64,000 nt of DNA, from contig CAWGJH010000003.1 of the NCBI GenBank assembly GCA_963822695.1, forward strand, positions 1 to 64,000, written 5' to 3'. This DNA is from GCA-003244245 sp963822695. GTDB taxonomy: Bacteria; Actinomycetota; Actinomycetes; Mycobacteriales; Pseudonocardiaceae. Below the pieces are notes generated by a model. That model saw only the letters and a program-made list of their open reading frames with translations, was not told the DNA's origin and made no database searches. Made by a program: the position numbers and the translations under genes. Shown here piece by piece: positions 33,505-42,540 of this stretch (position 1 is its first letter; every line of letters starts with the position of its first letter).

Positions 33505-36276
33505 ATGAAGTCCACAACCGCCATGCTGGGGCGAGTGCGTCCGGAGAGTCCGTCTTCGGGTGTGGCGGGGGCGTGGCCGTTGATGGGGCGGGGTGAGGAG
33601 CTTGGTCGGATCGGGAGGTTGGTTCGTCGTCGGGAGGGGCCGGCGGGGGTGGTGTTAGCTGGGGTGGCGGGGGTGGGTAAGACCCGGTTGGCCCGGGAGG
33701 CGCTGGCGGCGGCTGAGCAGCGCGGGACGCTGACTCGGTGGGCGGTGGCGACGGCCTCGGCGCGGGTGTTGCCGTTGGGTGCGTTCGCGGCGACGTTGGG
33801 GGTGGTGGGTTCGGATCCGGCTCGGTTGGTGGCTCAGGCGAGTGAGGCGTTGGTGGCTGGTGCGGGGCGGGCGGGTGTGGTCGTGGGGGTGGACGATGCG
33901 CACCTGCTGGATGAGGTGTCGGCTGTGTTGGTGCATCAGTTGGTGTTGCGTCGGCTGGCGGGTGTGGTGCTGACGCTGCGCAGTGGGGAGGCCGCGCCGG
34001 ATGCGGTGACGGCGTTGTGGAAGGACGGGCACCTGCCGCGGTTGGAGTTGCAGCCGTTGTCGCCGGAGGAGACGGCGATGTTGGTGGAGGCCAGGCTGAA
34101 TGGGCCGGTGGATAGCGTCGCGGCGCGCCGGTTGTGGTCTATCACCCAAGGTAATGCGTTGTATTTGCGGCAGTTGGTCGATGGTGAGCTGGAGGCCGCG
34201 CGGTTGTGTCAGGTTGCGGGGGTGTGGCGGTGGTCGGGGGAGTTGGCGCTGTCGCCGGGGTTGGTGGAGTTGGTGTCGGCCCAGATCGGGCGGCTGCCTG
34301 AGGCGCAGCGAGAGGTTCTGGAGGTGCTGGCGTTCGGTGAGCCGTTGAGTGTCCCGCTGCTGGTGGGGTTGACCGATGCGGTGGCGGTGGAGCAGGTCGA
34401 GGCCCGGGGGCTGGTGGAGGTGTACCAAGACGGGCGGCGGTTGCAGGCCCGGCTGGCCCACCCGCTCTACGGCGAAGTGCAACGGGCGCAGATCGGCACG
34501 CTGCACGCTCGGCGACTGTGCGGTCGGATCGCCTGCGCGCTGGGCGCCACCGGCGGGCGACGGGCCGGGGACACCCTGCGCCGCGCGATGTTGATGCTGG
34601 ACTCTGACCTGCCACCGGACCCGGTGTTGCTCACCGACGCCGCACACCGCGCCACGGAACTCGGGGACCTCGCGCTGGCCACACGGGTCGCGCGGGCTGC
34701 GGTGGCCGCCGGCGGCGGTTTCGAGTCCCGGCTCATCCTGGACAACACACTGGCCTGGTCTACCCGGTGGGCCGAGGCCGACACCGAGTGGGCCGCGCTG
34801 GGCGCTCTGGCCCGCACCGATGCCCAGCGAGCCCAGGCGGCGATACCTCGGTTGGGCACCTTGGGCTTCAGTGGGCGTCCCGCCGAGGCCGAGGCCGTGC
34901 TCGACGCCATCGCGAGCACCATCTCCGATGACACCGCCGCACTGGAGCTGACCGGGGCGCGCTCGGTTCTCGACGCCCACCTCAGCCGGACTGTCCAGGC
35001 CGCCGAGGCAGCCGCCGGGGTGCTCGCCCATCCGCGATGCTCCCCAGCCACCGCGCAGATGGCCGGGTGGGGTCTCGCGATAGCCTGCGGGGGACTGGGT
35101 CGCCTCGACGGGGTCGAGGAGACCTTGCGGCGGATCGACGACCACGTCAAGTCGGTCGAGATCGGGCTCCACCAAGCAGCCGTCGTCGTGTTCTATTGTG
35201 TGCGGGGGTTACTCCTAGCCGGCCGACTGGATCAGGCCGATCAGGCCGCGCGGCACTACCGCGAGCGCTGCCAAGACACCTCCGGACCCGCGGATGCGAT
35301 CGTCAGCGCCATGTACGGGGCGGTGGCGACCTCCCGTGGACAGGTCAAGACCGCGGCACGCTGGCTGCGCCAAACCATCGCAGCCACCCACAGTGCGGAC
35401 TTCGGCGGTGGATCGTTCCGCGCGCTTGTGTTCCTCACCAGCGCGCTGGGGATGGTCGGTGATGCGACGTCGGCACGCCAGGCCCTGGTGGAGATGACGG
35501 CCGCGCGGCATCCCATCTACGTTTACCTGGAGCCGGAGGTGCTACTCGCCCAGGCGTGGGTGACCGCCGCGGAGGGTGGTGTCAGTGCGGCCCTCGCGCT
35601 AGCCCGGCAGGCAGCCGAGGTGGCAGCGTCGCAACACCAACCCGCCGTGGAAGTGCTCGCCCTGCACACCGCCGTCTGCTTCGGTGACCGCACAGTGGCC
35701 GACCGACTCACCCAACTGGCCACCCAGATCGACGGACCCCGCGCCCCGGTCGCCGCCGCGCACGCTGCCGCCCTGGCCGCTGATGACGGCGCGGCGCTGC
35801 ACGCCGCCTCGGTCCAACTCGAACACATGGGTGCCCTGCTGCTGGCCGCTGATGCCGCAGCCCAGGCCGCCGCCGCCCACACCCGCCATCACCGCCGCGG
35901 CTCCGCCCACGCCGCCAGCACCCGCGCCCACCAACTTGCCCAAGTCTGTGAAGGCGCCCGCACCCCCGCGCTAGCCACCCTGGCCGCACCGCTGCCCCTC
36001 ACCGACCGGGAACGCGAAATTGTCACCCTCGCCGCCAGCGGGCTATCCAACCGCGATATCGCCCAACGACTCGTCGTCTCGGTCCGCACCGTGGAAAACC
36101 ACCTCTACCGCGCTTTTACCAAACTCGGCACCTCCGACCGCACCACACTCGCCACCCTGCTCCACAGCCCAACCACTCATACCAGCCGCATAACCCCTCC
36201 GCCCCACGGTCCCAGTCGCCCGAAGCAGGCAGACGACAAACACACCCGCAGTGGTCCGTGTGCAGTCACCCCGTGA
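33505..36276 (+). CDS. LuxR-family LAL-type transcriptional regulator
   Basis: A large ATP-binding regulator of 923 residues. ATG at 33505 was chosen for the GGGGAAGGGG site 8 bases upstream. The P-loop GVAGVGKT is at residues 53-60, Walker-B-like VVGVDDAHLLDEV follows near 130, then a long helical/TPR-like middle. The LuxR HTH is at about 830-885 (LTDREREIVTLAASGLSNRD, then IAQRLVVSVRTVENHLYRAF). LAL proteins are commonly pathway-specific activators of secondary-metabolite clusters. It is divergent from the EEVS operon and next to one of the two palindromes. Its last ~25 codons overlap a third promoter-like module for the next gene. Confidence 0.92.
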   Translation: MKSTTAMLGRVRPESPSSGVAGAWPLMGRGEELGRIGRLVRRREGPAGVVLAGVAGVGKTRLAREALAAAEQRGTLTRWAVATASARVLPLGAFAATLGVVGSDPARLVAQASEALVAGAGRAGVVVGVDDAHLLDEVSAVLVHQLVLRRLAGVVLTLRSGEAAPDAVTALWKDGHLPRLELQPLSPEETAMLVEARLNGPVDSVAARRLWSITQGNALYLRQLVDGELEAARLCQVAGVWRWSGELALSPGLVELVSAQIGRLPEAQREVLEVLAFGEPLSVPLLVGLTDAVAVEQVEARGLVEVYQDGRRLQARLAHPLYGEVQRAQIGTLHARRLCGRIACALGATGGRRAGDTLRRAMLMLDSDLPPDPVLLTDAAHRATELGDLALATRVARAAVAAGGGFESRLILDNTLAWSTRWAEADTEWAALGALARTDAQRAQAAIPRLGTLGFSGRPAEAEAVLDAIASTISDDTAALELTGARSVLDAHLSRTVQAAEAAAGVLAHPRCSPATAQMAGWGLAIACGGLGRLDGVEETLRRIDDHVKSVEIGLHQAAVVVFYCVRGLLLAGRLDQADQAARHYRERCQDTSGPADAIVSAMYGAVATSRGQVKTAARWLRQTIAATHSADFGGGSFRALVFLTSALGMVGDATSARQALVEMTAARHPIYVYLEPEVLLAQAWVTAAEGGVSAALALARQAAEVAASQHQPAVEVLALHTAVCFGDRTVADRLTQLATQIDGPRAPVAAAHAAALAADDGAALHAASVQLEHMGALLLAADAAAQAAAAHTRHHRRGSAHAASTRAHQLAQVCEGARTPALATLAAPLPLTDREREIVTLAASGLSNRDIAQRLVVSVRTVENHLYRAFTKLGTSDRTTLATLLHSPTTHTSRITPPPHGPSRPKQADDKHTRSGPCAVTP
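36195..36244 (+). promoter_or_regulatory. Promoter-like module 3, upstream of the MFS gene
   Basis: Within the end of the LAL gene, CCGCCCCACGGTC-CAGTCG (36200-36217) matches the sequence after the palindrome in module 2, and CGAAGCAG-CAGACGACA (36221-36238) matches the sequence after CACAGTCGAC in module 1. The palindrome itself is degenerate or absent. The module ends about 50 bases before the GTG of the MFS exporter, so it may be a weaker or derived promoter of the same family. Confidence 0.55.
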
Positions 36277-36291
36277 TCGAAAGGCCCCACT

Positions 36292-37827
36292 GTGTCCGTC
36301 ACCACACCAACCTTGATGATCGCCACAGCCGCCGAACGTCGCACCCGGCCGGGCGTCGTGCTCGCCATGGTGTGCTCCGCGACTGCGCTCGTCGTCGGTA
36401 TGGTCGCTGCGGTCAACCTCGCCGTGCCGATGCTCGCCTCCGGATCGCTACACCCCTCAGCACCGCAACTGCTGTGGATCGTCAACGCCTACGTCGTGCT
36501 CTTCGCCTGCTTGGTGATTCCCGGCGGGGCACTGGGCGACCGGCTCGGGCGGAAGGGGGTCCTGCTCACAGGACTGGTCGTGTTCGCGGCCGGTGCCGCT
36601 GCATCCGCTGCAGCACCCACTGCCACGGTGATGCTCGTCGGACGGGCGGTCAGCGGCATCGGTGCGGCGTGCGTCTTACCGAACACCCTGGCTGTGCTCC
36701 TGCACGCGACGCCGAGGGAACGCCGGAGCACCGCGATCGGGGTGTGGGCCTCGACGACCGGCGTCGGCGGTGTGATCGGCAACGTCGGCGGGGGCGCCGT
36801 GCTGAGCAGTGGGTCTTGGCGCTGGCTGTTCATCAGCATTGTCCCGTTATCACTGGTGTGCGTGCTGCTGATAGCCGCATTCGTCCCCAGGTCCTCCCGA
36901 GCTGACCGCACGCTGCAGCCGGTCAGCGCCACGCTGCTCACTGCGGCCACAGTGGTCCTGCTGATCGGGATCATCCAGGGCCCCCAGAGCGGTTGGGCAA
37001 GCTGGCAGGTGCTCGGCAGCTTCGGGGTCGCGGTGCTGCTGTTCGGCGCATGGATCGCCTGTGAGCTGCGGGCGGCTCACCCGATGCTCGATCCGCGCCT
37101 GTTCCGGATTCCTCTGCTGCGAGGCGCCACACTGGGTACAATGGTGATCTTCTTCGCCATGTTCGCGCTGTTCTACGTCAACGCCTCCTACCTGCAGTAC
37201 GCCAAGGACTACGGCGTGTTGCGGACGGGGTTCGCCGTCCTGCCGTTGGCGGTGATCATGATCGTGGTCGCCAGGCTTGCCAGCAGCTTCTCCGGCTGGA
37301 TCGGACGGCAGGGGACCGACGCCCTCGCATTCGGTCTCGTCGGGGTCGGTCTCCTGCTCCTGTCAAACTGCGGAACGAGCACGGCATACTCGGTCTACGC
37401 CAGCTACCTTCTCGTGGTCGGGGCAGGTCTGGCTCTGGCGTTGCCAGGACTGGCCGCCGATATCACCAGCTCCCTGCCGCCGGAACAAGCCGGTGTCGGT
37501 TCCGGCCTGCAGTCGACCACGCGCGAGCTCGGCAGCGCCCTCGGTGTCGCAGTCGTCGGCACGGTGATGACAGCGCGATTCACTGCTGGCCTGCCGGCCG
37601 GGCTCACAAACGGTGCGGGGGGGATACCCCACACGGTCGCGGATGCGCTCAGCCTTGCCCACACCGACCAACTACGGATCGCGCTCGTGCAGGACTTCAC
37701 CCACAGTGTGGACATTGGACTGCGCGTCATGGGCATCGTCACGCTGCTCGCTGGGCTGCTCGTCCTCGCCCAGCTCCGCCAAGCGAGAGCTCACTGTGTG
37801 GGACCATTATCAGCAGGCGCCCAGTAG
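36292..37827 (+). CDS. MFS exporter, DHA2 (14-helix, EmrB/QacA) type
   Basis: A 511-residue transporter with 14 predicted membrane helices; GTG start 7 bases after AAAGG. Motifs visible: LLWIVNAYVVLFACLVIPGG, GALGDRLGRKGVLLTG (motif A) and the motif-C-like GIGAACVLPNTLAVLL. DHA2 transporters export drugs and secondary metabolites with proton antiport. It is immediately downstream of and co-directional with the LAL regulator, and behind promoter-like module 3, so export or self-resistance for the cluster product is likely. It marks the right end of the intact cluster. Confidence 0.92.
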   Translation: MSVTTPTLMIATAAERRTRPGVVLAMVCSATALVVGMVAAVNLAVPMLASGSLHPSAPQLLWIVNAYVVLFACLVIPGGALGDRLGRKGVLLTGLVVFAAGAAASAAAPTATVMLVGRAVSGIGAACVLPNTLAVLLHATPRERRSTAIGVWASTTGVGGVIGNVGGGAVLSSGSWRWLFISIVPLSLVCVLLIAAFVPRSSRADRTLQPVSATLLTAATVVLLIGIIQGPQSGWASWQVLGSFGVAVLLFGAWIACELRAAHPMLDPRLFRIPLLRGATLGTMVIFFAMFALFYVNASYLQYAKDYGVLRTGFAVLPLAVIMIVVARLASSFSGWIGRQGTDALAFGLVGVGLLLLSNCGTSTAYSVYASYLLVVGAGLALALPGLAADITSSLPPEQAGVGSGLQSTTRELGSALGVAVVGTVMTARFTAGLPAGLTNGAGGIPHTVADALSLAHTDQLRIALVQDFTHSVDIGLRVMGIVTLLAGLLVLAQLRQARAHCVGPLSAGAQ

Positions 37828-37930
37828 CCTGCACGGCCTGACCGCAAGCCGGTCGCTGCTGGAGGGCCACGTCCGGCAGCGGGTACGTGCGTTGCCCACG
37901 GTCCAGATGCTGGATGGCCGCGGCTCGCGC
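37790..37930 (+). pseudogene. FAD-dependent oxidoreductase fragment
   Basis: A frame overlapping the MFS end reads LTVWDHYQQAPSSLHGLTAS, then RSLLEGHVRQRVRALPTVQM, then LDGRG. The S-R-x-LLE-x-HVR-x-RV-x-ALP pattern is typical of the middle of actinobacterial FAD-dependent monooxygenases (squalene-epoxidase/salicylate-hydroxylase fold), just after the second flavin strand. There is no N-terminal GxGxxG part and no C-terminal part. It is a remnant fused in frame to an unrelated PIN-type fragment. Confidence 0.55.
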
Positions 37931-37984
37931 ACGCCGGTCTGGCTGTCGCGGCTCGGATACCCCCGACCGGCCCGCGGGGAGAAC

Positions 37985-38340
37985 ATCTACGCCACCACGT
38001 GGACCGATCGAGCCGCCGTACGCGGGATTGTGCTGCTCGTCCCGGCGGCCGCGCTGTCCGAGGCGTGGCAGCAGATCCGCCGCCATGGCCCCGGCTCCGT
38101 CAACCAGATGCGAGACCTGCTGGCTTCCCCCATGGTCCTCATCGATCCCCTTGATGAGACCAACGCCGCGCAGGCTGGGGAGTTGGTCGAGGGTCGCGAC
38201 CTCACCCCAGATGTGGCCGCGGCGCAGGTCGCGACCTGCGCGCGGTCCCGGGACTGGCCGGTGTTGGCGGCCCAGCCGGCCCGCCTGCGAGTCATCGACC
38301 CCGAGCTGTCCCTTGACACCCTGACGCCGGGGAGTCCTCC
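37985..38340 (+). pseudogene. PIN-domain-like fragment
   Basis: The same open frame continues with NIYATTWTDRAAVRGIVLLV, then PAAALSEAWQQIRRHGPGSV, then SPMVLIDPLDETNAAQAGEL, then CARSRDWPVLAAQPARLRVI. The LLVPAAALSEAW, DPLDETNA and ARSRDWPVLA-x-x-P-x-RL-x-x-ID segments follow the order of actinobacterial PIN (VapC-like) proteins. The initial Asp-containing strand is missing. After about 38340 the frame becomes Pro-rich and non-coding in character. I see no antitoxin gene. Confidence 0.5.
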
Positions 38341-38619
38341 ACGGCTGCGCTTCCAGGCTCTTCACCGCTTCCCTGGCCCTCGCCCCTCCACTCCGGGCTC
38401 AGCACTCCCCGCGCCCCACCCCTCGGATGGATCCAGTGACCACACGGCAGGCTTCACGTGACGGTACGGACCGTTCGGTTGCACACCCCCAAGACTGGGG
38501 TGCTCGACGCTGGGCTTCGACCCCGCCCGTTTCCAGACAAAACCGCCAGCCCGCTACCGGGCACCCTGGCAGCTACCCGGACCGGACTCACACCGGCAAG
38601 CGACGACGAGCTTAGGACA

Positions 38620-39229
38620 GCATTGTCAACCACTCACATGATCAACCACCTATCTACTGGACGCACAGTGGCATCTCGACGAGGTGTTCATCAAGATCCG
38701 TGGGAAGACCCACTACCTGTGGCGTGCGGTTGACCAGGACGGGAATGTTCTGGACATTCTGGGCACCTCCCGGCGTGACGCGAAGGCTATCACCAGGTTC
38801 TTTCGGAAGCTGCTCACGGGGTCGCGGTCCGTGCCGCGGGTGCTGGTCACCGACAAGCTGGCCAGTTACGGGGTGGCCCATCGCCGGCTGATGCCCGGTG
38901 TGGAGCACCGCCGGTCGAAGTACCTGAACAACCGGGCCGAGAACTCCCACCAACCCACCCGCCGGCGCGAACGAGCCATGAAACGCTTCACCTCACCCGG
39001 ACACGCGCAACGATTCCTCTCCGCGTTCAGCGGAATATCATCGCACTTCCGGCCCCGCCGCCACCGACTCACAGCGACCCAGTACCGACACGAGATGACC
39101 ACCCGATTCACCACCTGGAACCAGGTCACCGGACTGGCCCCAACAGCCGCCTGACCACAGCGCCACAGCCACCCCATCCTGACCCAAGACTGCCCCGGAC
39201 GCCCTCATCAGCCAACAACTTGACAATGC
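38620..39229 (+). mobile_element. IS6-family element, internally deleted
   Basis: Terminal inverted repeats GCATTGTCAA (38620-38629) and TTGACAATGC (39220-39229) bound a 610-bp remnant. Intact IS6 elements are about 800 bp, so ~200 bp are missing, matching the absent N-terminal HTH of the transposase. I see no clear 8-bp target duplication. Confidence 0.7.
38655..39154 (+). pseudogene. IS6-family transposase lacking its N-terminus
   Basis: The catalytic core is preserved: QWHLDEVFIKIRGKTHYLWR with the first Asp, AVDQDGNVLDILGTSRRDAK, VLVTDKLASYGVAHRRLMPG with the second Asp, and NNRAENSHQPTRRRERAMKR with the catalytic Glu. This is the DDE triad of IS6 transposases. The first ~70 residues with the zinc-finger/HTH are missing, and the frame starts mid-domain without a good start codon. 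It is probably inactive. Confidence 0.75.
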
Positions 39230-39277
39230 CCTTGAGGGGAAGGCGTTGGGGAAAACTCCTCCCATCCCCGGTGCCTC

Positions 39278-40663
39278 CTACCCGCCGCGCCGCATCAATT
39301 GGTACGCCTCCTGCAGATCCGCCGCTTCGGGCAAGCCCCGGGCTTCGATAGCTCGGATCACCTCAAGTGCCCGCCAATGGTTTGAGGCCACCAGGCGGCC
39401 GGAGAGCATAGACTCCCGGGTGACAGCACAGGCTTCATCTAGCCGGTCAGTCAGCAGCAAGGTAAGCGCTAGATCGATGTTGGCGGAGGCAAGTTGACGC
39501 GGCCAGCGGCCAGCCTCGGCTTCCTGAGTAAGTGTAGCAACAACATGGCGGGCATGGTGCTCGGAGGCTGCATCGCCGAGCCATGCGAGCGTGGTCGCAA
39601 CATAGGCTTCTGCTTTGTTGGGGTCATAGCGGTAGTGGTGTTCCGGTGTGTCGGGTTTTGCCATGCGAGAGACAAACCGCTCTACCCGATTGAGCGCGTC
39701 GTATGTTTGCTGAGCTTGGCCAAGTCGTGCCCACGCGCGTCCTTCCTGGGCTGTGGCTTGGATGGCCGCCGAACTGCCGCGTGGCGCGAGCCGCTGCGCT
39801 GCCTGGGATAGCTCAACGGCATGAGGGTAGTCGCCATCAATCAGCGCCTGCCATGCCTCGGTTTCGTAGCGCCAGGCATAAATCTCGTGCTCGCCTGCCT
39901 GCTTCGCCAAGCTCGCGGTGGTCGCAAGCCAACTGTTGGCCGCTGCTCGCCGTTCAAGATCGGTATATAGCGTGGCCGCAATCAGCGAGAGCCAACCCCC
40001 CACGACAAGCAACCGGCGGTGTTCATCGAGCGTCTTACGCGCATCGAGTAGCCACATGACATAGGACACATGCCGCCGAACCGGACCGATGAGCTCTCGC
40101 GGTGGGGTTACGGAATACTTGACGGCCAGTTCATCGACGATTCCTTCGAGCCGATTCAGCGTCTCGGCGCTCACGTCTGACACAGCGACCCGCCGGGCGA
40201 GTTCCAAGGCTTCGTGCTCGTCGGCGACGCTTAACCGATCACCCTGCCAGACAGCCAATTGCGGATCATTCGGGGTAACCACAGCCACGTCCGCGTCCGG
40301 GGTGGGTTCTTCGGCATGAGGATCGTGCACTGGTCCACGTGCCGACGTCGCACAATCCGGTTGGCTGGCCTGGGCTAGCAGATCAGATCCCTGTGCAGAC
40401 AAGTCCTTAGTTTCTGGTGATATCAACAACTCCTCGATAGGCGATTCGAAAAACTTTTCCAAAAGGCGTGCCGTGGCGGGACGCAGTCGGTCTGATGCAA
40501 ACTGGCCAGCGGCAAGTCTCTGCACGTGTCGAATGCTCACCGTACCGACTTCGTTATTTTCGCGGGCGAATAATTCCAACTGCTCGGAGAATTCTTCCAA
40601 GGTAAGTCTGCGTTCCCGGATACGCCGCGCCAGCACCGTTCGTGCTGGGTATACTCTGGGCAT
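39278..40663 (-). CDS. XRE-type helix-turn-helix/TPR regulator
   Basis: A 461-residue protein with GGGAGGGG four bases before the ATG. The N-terminus (VYPARTVLARRIRERRLTLE, then EFSEQLELFARENNEVGTVS, then IRHVQRLAAGQF) resembles the divergent XRE HTH of large actinobacterial regulators. A low-complexity linker at ~90-125 is followed by ~300 residues of TPR-like helices (GWLSLIAATLYTDLERRAAA; ARLGQAQQTYDALNRVERF). Proteins of this type influence differentiation and antibiotic production in actinomycetes. It is isolated between IS6 and integrase-type remnants, with no obvious partner gene. Confidence 0.85.
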   Translation of the reverse strand: MPRVYPARTVLARRIRERRLTLEEFSEQLELFARENNEVGTVSIRHVQRLAAGQFASDRLRPATARLLEKFFESPIEELLISPETKDLSAQGSDLLAQASQPDCATSARGPVHDPHAEEPTPDADVAVVTPNDPQLAVWQGDRLSVADEHEALELARRVAVSDVSAETLNRLEGIVDELAVKYSVTPPRELIGPVRRHVSYVMWLLDARKTLDEHRRLLVVGGWLSLIAATLYTDLERRAAANSWLATTASLAKQAGEHEIYAWRYETEAWQALIDGDYPHAVELSQAAQRLAPRGSSAAIQATAQEGRAWARLGQAQQTYDALNRVERFVSRMAKPDTPEHHYRYDPNKAEAYVATTLAWLGDAASEHHARHVVATLTQEAEAGRWPRQLASANIDLALTLLLTDRLDEACAVTRESMLSGRLVASNHWRALEVIRAIEARGLPEAADLQEAYQLMRRGG

Positions 40664-40947
40664 TGCACCCCTCCCGTTTACGCACGCCGACTACGACTGG
40701 TCACTTAATGTAGTTCTCGCTAGTCACAGGACCCTGCAATTGCCCCGCCTCGGTCGACGCTCGCGGGGGCGTTCTCATCGGAATCGTGGGCACTATCCTC
40801 TCGCTAGCGCCCAAGCGGCGCTAGGCTGGTCGGCATGTCGGTTACGCGAAGATCGTAGCTGACCCCAAGACCGTCTACGACCGGCTGCAAGAGCACGCCA
40901 CGACCTGTGGGGTTCCAGAAGTCGGCCACCCGTCGTGAGCAGCGGCT
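40664..40947. other. Intergenic region with a short orphan reading segment
   Basis: This contains the promoter side of the XRE/TPR gene. On the + strand at about 40830-40938 a frame without a proper start reads VGYAKIVADPKTVYDRLQEH, then ATTCGVPEVGHPS and a stop. The composition is protein-like, so it may be a gene remnant, but I recognise no family. Confidence 0.3.
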
Positions 40948-42090
40948 TCAGGCTGTCCGTTCGTACTCGTTGGTCAAACCACCTAGAACCGGTCGGCGTT
41001 TGATCCGTTCCTGGCTGAGGTTGACCACGGGATGGGTCGGCCGTGGTGGGCGAAGGTCGCGGGCACGGTGGGGCCCTCGATCGTTGTCGTGCTGAACGTG
41101 TTCCGCGAGTACCACACGCGGGTGCCGCTGGCTGACGATCAGCATGCGGTCGGTGAGGTCGGCTCGGAGGGTGCGCACGAACCGTTCGGCGACACAGTTC
41201 ACCCCGGGGGCACCGCGGCGGAATCCTGACCACGCGGATGCCGACCTCGGCGAAGACGGCTCGAAGGATGCCGCGAACTGACCGGCTCGATCTCGGATGA
41301 GGAACCGGACCTGGGTGAGGCGATCGTCGAGATCCATGACCAGATGGCGGACTTGCTGGGTGGTCCACGTGCTATCCGGGTTCGGGGTCATGCCCAGCGG
41401 GTGCACGGACCGATTGCCGACCTCCAGCACGAAGAACACCGAGATCCGCTGGAGCCTCACCACGGGAGTCCACGGGGAAGAAGTCGCAGGCCACCATCGT
41501 TGACGCCTGGGCGCGCGGGAACTGCCGCCCTGTCCTGTCGGTGTCCCGGACCGGCGCCGGAGGTATCCGCAGCCGCCTGGAGAACACGGCGGATCGTGGA
41601 GGCTCCCACGCGGTGGCCGAGTGTGAGCACCTCACCCTGGATTTCGCTGGTATCCCCAGCTCCGGTTCTCCCGGGCCATGCGCTCGATCAACGAGGCCAC
41701 CGTGTCCTCGACGGGTGGACGCCCGACGCGGTGTGGATACGTCCCTTTCTTGGCGATCAGGTGATGGTGCCAACGCGGGATCGTGCCCGGCGTGACCAGG
41801 CGATGCCCCCGCGGCATCAGCGGCAGCCTTCGGGCGAGCGCGGCGAACACCGCTCGATCCGCCCAGTCCCGGCGGGGCTGGGGGTTAGCTCCGCGCGGCA
41901 CGGCGACTTCGTGACGCAGCACCAGGAGCTCGACGTCCTGGGACATCGACGAACGGGTAAGCAACAACACCAGGTTCACCAGCTGACAGAAGATCAGGTT
42001 GCCACCGACACGTATGTTATGGTCCAGCGCATGTGGGGAGGACCCACTCCGATCTTCGCCTGGTACATCACGCCGACACCTTCTGATCTT
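40948..42090 (-). pseudogene. DDE integrase-type transposase, frameshifted
   Basis: Three frames read in succession give one transposase. First SQDVELLVLRHEVAVPRGAN with RLVTPGTIPRWHHHLIAKKG and RENRSWGYQR (N-terminal HTH part). Then FPRAQASTMVACDFFPVDS (first catalytic Asp). Then VFFVLEVGNRSVHPLGMTPN with FLIRDRAGQFAASF (second Asp) and CVAERFVRTLRADLTDRMLI (Glu). At least two frameshifts separate them. This is the integrase-core transposase type common in actinobacteria; terminal repeats could not be located with confidence. Confidence 0.7.
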
Positions 42091-42339
42091 GCAAGCATGT
42101 AGTATTTGGCGTTGTACCACGGGGGCTAGAGGAGCGGTCATCGAGGGCGAGAGCGGAACTTTTTGGGGGAGGTAGCGCTGAGCTGGGGATCAGTACCGGC
42201 GTGTCAGGTCCACGGCGGCGATGCCGATCCGCGTCCAGGCTCCCCCTCACGAGCAACTCGCCGACGACCTCCCACCGCGATTAACCCGGGTTCAACCAAC
42301 ACACCTCGATCACCAAGCCCTGCCCCGGATGAGCGCCGC

Positions 42340-42445
42340 CCTGTGGGAGTTCCCCGCCCGGTTGTTCAGATATTTGGATCAACGGTGCTCCACGCTGCGC
42401 ATCAGCTGTCGGTGGGCCACACCGTAGTTAGCCAGCTTGTCGGTG
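42340..42445 (-). pseudogene. Short IS6 transposase fragment
   Basis: Minus-strand codons read TDKLANYGVAHRQLMRSVEH, an in-frame stop, then SKYLNNRAGNSH. This corresponds to the second-Asp to catalytic-Glu part of the IS6 transposase at 38655-39154, with the Glu changed (RAGNSH instead of RAENSH). It is a ~105-bp relic in the opposite orientation to the other copy. Confidence 0.65.
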
Positions 42446-42540
42446 GGCCGCAAACGGATTCGCCACCTCCCGGATCCGGATACGGGTGGGTCCCTGACGG
42501 ATGATGGGGCCACGCGGGGATCAGCCGTGTGTGGTCCCGG

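Noticed and set aside
33655..35175. Long leftward open frame opposite the LAL regulator
   Set aside because: Low-complexity Pro/His/Gln/Arg translation; the + strand carries the P-loop and LuxR HTH of a real gene.
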